Source of the DNA: Enterobacter kobei
GTDB lineage: Bacteria; Pseudomonadota; Gammaproteobacteria; Enterobacterales; Enterobacteriaceae
NCBI RefSeq assembly: GCF_001729765.1
Contig: NZ_CP017181.1
Span: 3,162,001-3,226,000 of the forward strand
DNA length: 64,000 nucleotides
Direction of reading: 5' to 3'
Below are positions 58,820 through 64,000 of the stretch, piece after piece. Each line of letters starts with the position of its first letter. Within the stretch, counting starts at the first letter, position 1. Under the pieces are notes generated by a model. That model had not been told where the DNA came from, did not search any database, and saw only the letters and a list, made by a program, of their open reading frames with translations. The position numbers and the translations under genes are program-made.

Positions 58820-59144
58820 TACCCTTCTTTACGTAACTTTTCTTTTTATGTGCTACCAGCACGAAATTGTAACGACTATTAACTAATCCCGTTACGATGG
58901 TCAACCAACGTGCAAAAATTCAGCAGAAACTTAATTTCTTGTTAATTCGTGCTATTTACTGGCGAGAAGTTTCTTTTATTTGTACACGCATCGTGAACTT
59001 GTACACTTTTAACGCACATCGCCTCTTCCTCAGTGTTCCCTGAAAAAGTCGCCTGTTCCAGGCCAGTGGCGCTGGAAATTCAGGTATTACCCTTTATACT
59101 GCCCTATCGCCACAGAGCACGACCATTACGGGTTAAAGATATCA

Positions 59145-61817
59145 ATGAGTCAGACTGAAACTACCGCCCCGAGCAAATTCTCCCTTCTTCCCGGGAGCAT
59201 CACCCGTTTCTTTCTTCTTTTGATCGTTGTGTTATTAGTCACCCTGGGCGTGATGGTGCAGAGCGCGGTAAACGCCTGGTTGAAGGACAAGAGCTACCAG
59301 GTGGTTGATATCACTCATGCCGTCCACAAGCGCATTGATACCTGGCGCTACGCCACCTGGCAGATTTACGACAATATTGCCGCAGCGCCTGCAAGCGCAT
59401 CCGGGGATGGGCTTCAGGAGACCCGGCTTAAGCAGGATGTCTACTATCTCGAAAAACCGCAGCGTAAGACTGAGGCGCTTATCTTTGGCTCTCACGACAG
59501 CGCAACGCTTGAGATGACGCAGCGTATTTCAACCTATCTGGATACCCTCTGGGGTGCCGAGACGGTGCCGTGGTCGATGTACTATCTGAACGGTCAGGAC
59601 AACAGCATGATCCTGATCTCGACGCTGCCATTGAAAGATCTCTCTTCTGGTTTTAAAGAGACGACCGTTGGCGGCATCGTCGATTCCCGCCGTGCAGAAA
59701 TGCTGCAGCAGGCGAATGCCCTTGATGAGCGTGAAAGTTTCTCATCGCTGCGCCGCCTGGCCTGGCAAAATGGTCACTATTTTACCCTGCGTACCACGTT
59801 CAACCAGCCGGGACATCTGGCGACGGTCGTGGCGTTTGATTTGCCTATTAATGATTTGATCCCGCCGGATATGCCGCTCGACAGCTTCCGTATGGAGCCA
59901 GACAGCAGTACCCAGAACATGCGCGCGGCGTCCGACAAAGAGGCTGCAGAGAGCGTCACCATCTCCTTTAACGGCTCGAAAATTGAAATTGCCTCGTCAC
60001 TGAACTCAACCGGCATGCGCCTGGTGTGGCAGGTACCGTTTGGCACCCTGCTGCTCGATACCCTGCAAAATATTTTGCTGCCGTTGCTGCTGAATATCGG
60101 CCTGCTGGCGCTGGCCCTGTTTGGCTACAGCACCTTCCGCTTCCAGCCAGGACGTCAGAGCGACGCCTCTGCGGTCACCGCGGGCAACACGAATGAACTT
60201 CGCGTGTTACGCGCGCTCAATGAAGAGATTGTTTCCGTGCTGCCGCTGGGCGTATTAGTCCACGATCAGGAAGCGAACCGCACGGTGATGAGCAATAAAA
60301 TTGCAGACCATCTGCTGCCGCATCTTAACCTGCAGAACATCACCACCATGGCGGATCAGCACCAGGGGGTTATTCAGGCCACCATCAATAATGAACTGTA
60401 CGAGATCCGTCAGTTCCGCAGTCAGGTGGCCCCACGCACGCAAATCTTCATTATCCGCGACCAGGATCGCGAAGTGCTGGTGAATAAGAAACTCAAGCAG
60501 GCGCAAAGGCTGTATGAGAAGAACCAGCAGGGGCGCGCCGCCTTTATGCAGAATATTGGCGACGCCTTCAAACAGCCATTAAAAACGCTGGCAACCCAGG
60601 CGGCGGCGTTAAACACCTCTGAAAGCCACCAGCTAGCCTGCCAGGCCGACTCGCTGGTTCGTATGGTGGATGAGATCCAGTTAGCGAACATGCTGGAGAA
60701 TGATTTCTGGAAAGGTACGCCTTCCCTCTTCTCCATTCAGGATCTGATCGATGAAGTGGTTCCGGAAGTCCTGCCGGTGATCAAGCGTAAAGGTCTGCAG
60801 CTGCTGATCAACAACCATTTACCGGCGAATGACGAACGCCATGGCGATCGCGAAGCGCTACGTCGCATTCTGCTGATGATTATTCAGTATGCCGTGACCA
60901 CCACGCAGATCGGCAAGATCACCCTCGAAGTGAGCACCGACGAGTCGGCAGAAGATCGCCTGACGTTCCGCATTCTGGACACCGGTGAAGGCGTCACGAC
61001 GAGTGAAATTGATAATCTGCACTTCCCGTTCCTGAATGACACACAAAGCGATCATTACGGTAAGGCTAATGCCCTGACCTTCTGGCTGTGCGATCAGCTG
61101 GCGCGTAAGCTCGGCGGCCACCTGAATATCAAAGCACGTGAATCGCTCGGCACTCGCTACTCTCTGCACGTGAAAATGGCCGTCAATCCGCAGGAAGAAG
61201 ATGAAGAGCGCCTGCTGGATGACGTGGTGGCGATGGTGGATGTGACCTCAAACGAGATTCGCAACATCGTGGTGCGTCAGTTAGAAAACTGGGGCGCGGC
61301 CTGCATCACGCCGGATGAACGACTGGCAAGTCAAGAATTTGATCTGTTTTTAACTGATAATCCGTCTAATCTTACTGCCTCGGGCTTGCTTTTAAGCGAT
61401 GATGAGTCAGGCGTGCGGAAAATCGGCCCTGGCCAGCTGCGCGTCAACTTTAATATAAGCAATGCGATGCAGGAAGCTGTACTACAACTAATAGAAGAGC
61501 AGCTGGCGCAGGATGAGATAACGGAATCCCCGTTAGGCGGCAATGAAAACGCCGAGCTTCACGCCAGCGGATACTATTCACTCTTTGTTGATACAGTACC
61601 AGATGATGTTAAGCGGTTGTATACTGAGTCCGCTGCGAATGATTTTGCAGCGCTGGCTCAGACAGCACACCGGCTTAAAGGGGTGTTTGCCATGCTTAAT
61701 CTGGTTCCCGGCAAGCAGTTATGTGAAACGCTGGAACATCTAATTCGTGAGAAAGATGCCTCTGGCATTGAAAAATACATCAGCGACATTGACGACTACG
61801 TCAAAAGCTTGCTGTAG
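59145..61817 (+). CDS. rcsD: Phosphotransfer protein RcsD
   Basis: Intermediate of the Rcs envelope-stress phosphorelay, inner membrane. 890 residues, as in E. coli: TM1 near 20-40, a periplasmic domain to about 305, TM2 (LLPLLLNIGLLALALFG), a degenerate kinase-like region without the phospho-His, an ABL domain, and the C-terminal HPt with His842 in AHRLKGVF. rcsB follows 16 nt downstream. Confidence 0.97.
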   Translation: MSQTETTAPSKFSLLPGSITRFFLLLIVVLLVTLGVMVQSAVNAWLKDKSYQVVDITHAVHKRIDTWRYATWQIYDNIAAAPASASGDGLQETRLKQDVYYLEKPQRKTEALIFGSHDSATLEMTQRISTYLDTLWGAETVPWSMYYLNGQDNSMILISTLPLKDLSSGFKETTVGGIVDSRRAEMLQQANALDERESFSSLRRLAWQNGHYFTLRTTFNQPGHLATVVAFDLPINDLIPPDMPLDSFRMEPDSSTQNMRAASDKEAAESVTISFNGSKIEIASSLNSTGMRLVWQVPFGTLLLDTLQNILLPLLLNIGLLALALFGYSTFRFQPGRQSDASAVTAGNTNELRVLRALNEEIVSVLPLGVLVHDQEANRTVMSNKIADHLLPHLNLQNITTMADQHQGVIQATINNELYEIRQFRSQVAPRTQIFIIRDQDREVLVNKKLKQAQRLYEKNQQGRAAFMQNIGDAFKQPLKTLATQAAALNTSESHQLACQADSLVRMVDEIQLANMLENDFWKGTPSLFSIQDLIDEVVPEVLPVIKRKGLQLLINNHLPANDERHGDREALRRILLMIIQYAVTTTQIGKITLEVSTDESAEDRLTFRILDTGEGVTTSEIDNLHFPFLNDTQSDHYGKANALTFWLCDQLARKLGGHLNIKARESLGTRYSLHVKMAVNPQEEDEERLLDDVVAMVDVTSNEIRNIVVRQLENWGAACITPDERLASQEFDLFLTDNPSNLTASGLLLSDDESGVRKIGPGQLRVNFNISNAMQEAVLQLIEEQLAQDEITESPLGGNENAELHASGYYSLFVDTVPDDVKRLYTESAANDFAALAQTAHRLKGVFAMLNLVPGKQLCETLEHLIREKDASGIEKYISDIDDYVKSLL

Positions 61818-61833
61818 CAAGGTAGCCTTATAC

Positions 61834-62484
61834 ATGAACAATATGAACGTAATTATTGCCGATGACCATCCGATTGTACTGTTCGGTATTCGCAAATCGC
61901 TTGAACAGATCGAGTGGGTGAATGTAGTCGGTGAATTTGAAGACTCTACAGCACTGATCAATAACCTCCCAAAGCTTGATGCACACGTGCTCATTACCGA
62001 TCTCTCCATGCCTGGAGATAAGTACGGTGATGGGATTACGCTCATCAAATATATCAAACGTCACTTCCCGGACATCTCGATCATTGTTCTGACCATGAAC
62101 AACAACCCGGCGATCCTGAGCGCCGTGCTGGATCTGGACATCGAAGGGATTGTGCTGAAACAAGGCGCACCGACCGATCTGCCAAAAGCGCTCGCTGCGC
62201 TGCAGAAAGGCAAGAAGTTCACGCCTGAGAGCGTCTCTCGTCTGCTGGAAAAAATCAGCGCGGGTGGCTACGGTGACAAACGTCTGTCACCGAAAGAGAG
62301 CGAAGTTCTGCGCCTGTTCGCTGAAGGTTTCCTGGTGACCGAGATTGCCAAGAAGCTGAACCGCAGTATTAAAACCATCAGCAGCCAGAAGAAATCCGCA
62401 ATGATGAAGCTGGGTGTGGACAACGATATTGCCCTGCTGAACTATCTCTCCTCCGTGACGCTGAGCGCGACGGACAAGGATTGA
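61834..62484 (+). CDS. rcsB: Response regulator RcsB
   Basis: Transcription factor of the Rcs system (capsule, motility, osmB, rprA). 216 residues: receiver domain with phospho-Asp56 in LITDLSMP, Lys at the KQGAP site, and a LuxR/NarL helix-turn-helix (LSPKESEVLRLFAEGFLVTE). Start at 61834 gives the standard length; the upstream in-frame start lies inside rcsD. Confidence 0.98.
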   Translation: MNNMNVIIADDHPIVLFGIRKSLEQIEWVNVVGEFEDSTALINNLPKLDAHVLITDLSMPGDKYGDGITLIKYIKRHFPDISIIVLTMNNNPAILSAVLDLDIEGIVLKQGAPTDLPKALAALQKGKKFTPESVSRLLEKISAGGYGDKRLSPKESEVLRLFAEGFLVTEIAKKLNRSIKTISSQKKSAMMKLGVDNDIALLNYLSSVTLSATDKD

Positions 62485-62497
62485 TCACCGCAGTAAA

Positions 62498-62536
62498 TGC
62501 CGGGTGGTGTTCGCGCAAGCGAAGCGCCGCCGGGCA
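62498..62536. repeat. REP element between rcsB and rcsC
   Basis: TGCCGGGTGGTG...CGCCGCCGGGCA palindrome, REP-like, with an internal GCGCAAGCGAAGCGC dyad. Confidence 0.7.
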
Positions 62537-62540
62537 AATA

Positions 62541-62566
62541 AAAAAGGCCCGAAAGGGCCTTTTTTA
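62541..62566. terminator. Bidirectional terminator between rcsB and rcsC
   Basis: AAGGCCC-GAAA-GGGCCTT flanked by A and T runs. The T run reaches into the rcsC stop region. Confidence 0.9.
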
Positions 62567-64000
62567 TATCCTCGTTTTCCTGACGCGTTCCGCATAGACC
62601 GACAAGGTCTGCTTCAGCACGTCCAGCGTGACCGGTTTCGACAGACAGCTGTCCATGCCTGACTCCAGGCATCGCTGTTTCTCTTCCGCCAGCGCGTTCG
62701 CCGTGACGCCCACCACCGGCAACGTCAGGCCAAGCTGGCGGATACGTTGCGTCAGACGGTAGCCGTCCATGTTAGGCATGTTGACGTCACTGAGAACGAT
62801 ATCAATATGATTTTTACTCAGCACATTCAGCGCGTCCACACCGTCATTGGCCGTTTTGCACTGGTAGCCAAGCGACCCGAGCTGGTCTGCCAGCAGTCGG
62901 CGGTTAATCGGATGGTCATCCACGACCAGAATCATCATATCGTCATTCACTGACGCCAGACCTTCCGGTGACGGCAATTCACCGGCTCCGTCGTTCTCTT
63001 CCAGCTGCACTTTGTAGATGCGTGCCAGCAGGCTCAACAGCTCATGCGGCGTGGCGACACTGTGTACCCACTCTCCCGGCGCACGTTCAACCGGTATGCC
63101 AATGTGGCGACGACAGAAGAGTACCGTTCCTCTCCCCTGCCACGCCTGTTCCGGCATCTCGTCGGCGATCAGCACGTCATCCGCGTCCGGCGTCTGGTCT
63201 TCATAGCGGCACACCCTCACGCCGCTATGGGTAAGCAGCGCCGTCAGGTAATCATTTAGCGAAGCGTTATTCACCGCCAGCCAGCAGCGCTTATCGCTCA
63301 GCCCGTCAACCGTCGCTTTTGCCGGATACTGAGCCGAATAGAGCGGAATACGGATGGTGAACTGGCTGCCCATGCCGGGCTCGGTATCCACCGAGATATC
63401 ACCGTCCATCATGCTGACGAGCTTCTCACAAATCGCCAGCCCCAGACCGGTGCCCTGGAAGTTACGCTGCACGCCGGTACCGACCTGGAAGAACGGGTCG
63501 AACAGGCGAACCACTTCTTTCGCCGGGATGCCTACACCCGTGTCACGGACGCGAATGCTCAGGTAATCCCCCGCCCGGCAGACGTGTAACACGATACAGC
63601 CAATATCGGTGAATTTGATGGCGTTGCTAAGCAGGTTAGAGATGACCTGCTGCAGGCGCATCGGATCGCCGTGCAGCGTCAGCGGCACATCCGGTTCAAT
63701 AAAGCAGTAGAGACCCAGCTGTTTACGCACCACCAGCGGCAGATAGTTGGCGATGATGTGGTTCATCACTTCACGCGGCGAAAACTCCCGCGGTTCGATT
63801 TTCAACTGCTCAGACTCAATTTTAGAGAAATCGAGAATATCGCTGATGATTTTCAGCAGCAGACTGGAGGAGTTGTTCATTGCCGTCACCAGCCTGTCGA
63901 CCCCTTTCGGCAGCTCTTTCGTCTGCAACAGGTCGAGGTTACCGATAATCCCGTACAGTGGCGTACGCAGCTCGTGGCTGACGGTGGCAAGGAACATAGA
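62564..64000 (-). CDS. rcsC: Hybrid sensor kinase RcsC (N-terminus cut by window edge)
   Basis: C-terminal 478 residues of a protein of about 950. Visible: H-box SHELRTPLYG with the phospho-His at the very edge, N/G1/G2 boxes (LSNAIKFT, VRDTGVGIP, GTGLGLAIC), the ABL linker, and a receiver domain with the phospho-Asp in VLSDVNMPNMDG. The periplasmic sensor and TM helices lie beyond 64000. Convergent with rcsB. Confidence 0.97.
   Translation of the reverse strand, partial: SMFLATVSHELRTPLYGIIGNLDLLQTKELPKGVDRLVTAMNNSSSLLLKIISDILDFSKIESEQLKIEPREFSPREVMNHIIANYLPLVVRKQLGLYCFIEPDVPLTLHGDPMRLQQVISNLLSNAIKFTDIGCIVLHVCRAGDYLSIRVRDTGVGIPAKEVVRLFDPFFQVGTGVQRNFQGTGLGLAICEKLVSMMDGDISVDTEPGMGSQFTIRIPLYSAQYPAKATVDGLSDKRCWLAVNNASLNDYLTALLTHSGVRVCRYEDQTPDADDVLIADEMPEQAWQGRGTVLFCRRHIGIPVERAPGEWVHSVATPHELLSLLARIYKVQLEENDGAGELPSPEGLASVNDDMMILVVDDHPINRRLLADQLGSLGYQCKTANDGVDALNVLSKNHIDIVLSDVNMPNMDGYRLTQRIRQLGLTLPVVGVTANALAEEKQRCLESGMDSCLSKPVTLDVLKQTLSVYAERVRKTRI

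Noticed and set aside
1..64000. CRISPR arrays, rRNA operons and complete insertion sequences
   Set aside because: No regularly spaced repeats, rRNA sequence or transposase gene was seen on reading the window.

Overview
The window is chromosome of a gammaproteobacterium of the family Enterobacteriaceae, most likely Enterobacter or a close relative such as Lelliottia. Gene content and order closely follow the E. coli yei-yej-rcs segment (folE, fghA/yeiG, lysP, yeiE-yeiH, nfo, fruBKA, setB, efpL, yeiQ-yeiR-lpxT, mepS, pdeN, yejABEF, yejG, bcr, rsuA, radD, rplY, yejKLM, proL, eco, mqo, yojI, ada-alkB, apbE, ompC, micF, rcsDBC). Several cassettes absent from E. coli K-12 at these positions point to a relative rather than E. 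coli: an MFS gene after folE, an IrgA-like receptor in the cirA slot, uxuA beside yeiQ, and a SulP/MgtE pair between mqo and yojI. yeiB (left edge) and rcsC (right edge) are cut by the window.

Layout. 1-10.6 kb: folE-yeiB, an MFS transporter, formaldehyde detoxification (fghA), a Fur-boxed TonB-dependent receptor, lysP, the divergent yeiE/yeiH pair and nfo. 10.6-16 kb: the fructose PTS operon fruBKA with two Cra operators, then setB. 16-24.4 kb: EF-P paralogue, hexuronate genes (uxuA, yeiQ), a COG0523 GTPase, lpxT, mepS and the c-di-GMP phosphodiesterase pdeN. 24.5-30 kb: the peptide importer yejABEF. 30-38.3 kb: yejG, bcr, rsuA, radD, rplY, yejK, yejL, yejM and tRNA-Pro(GGG).

38.2-46.8 kb: a decayed prophage integrated in the 3' end of proL. 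It is bounded by 87-bp direct repeats (2 mismatches) exactly 8541 bp apart. It retains a LexA-boxed pair (one gene with an in-frame stop, one UmuD-like gene without the catalytic serine region), a gtrA-gtrB-gtr O-antigen modification operon, a tailspike gene with an amber codon replacing Trp48, an AT-rich moron, and a translationally coupled lysis cassette. The cassette ends in a protein that resembles the Acb2/Tad1 cyclic-nucleotide sponge family (anti-CBASS/anti-Thoeris). Only a possible C-terminal scrap of an integrase is left. This is the most interesting part of the window.

46.9-64 kb: a small DUF2534-like membrane protein, ecotin, mqo, SulP and MgtE transporters, yojI, the adaptive-response pair ada-alkB with a candidate Ada box, apbE, ompC with micF, and the Rcs phosphorelay genes rcsD, rcsB and (partial) rcsC. 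REP/BIME palindromes and a second GC-rich palindrome family (CCCTCTCCC...GGGAGAGGG) sit at gene 3' ends. All identifications come from reading the sequence and from recalled family features; no database search was run.
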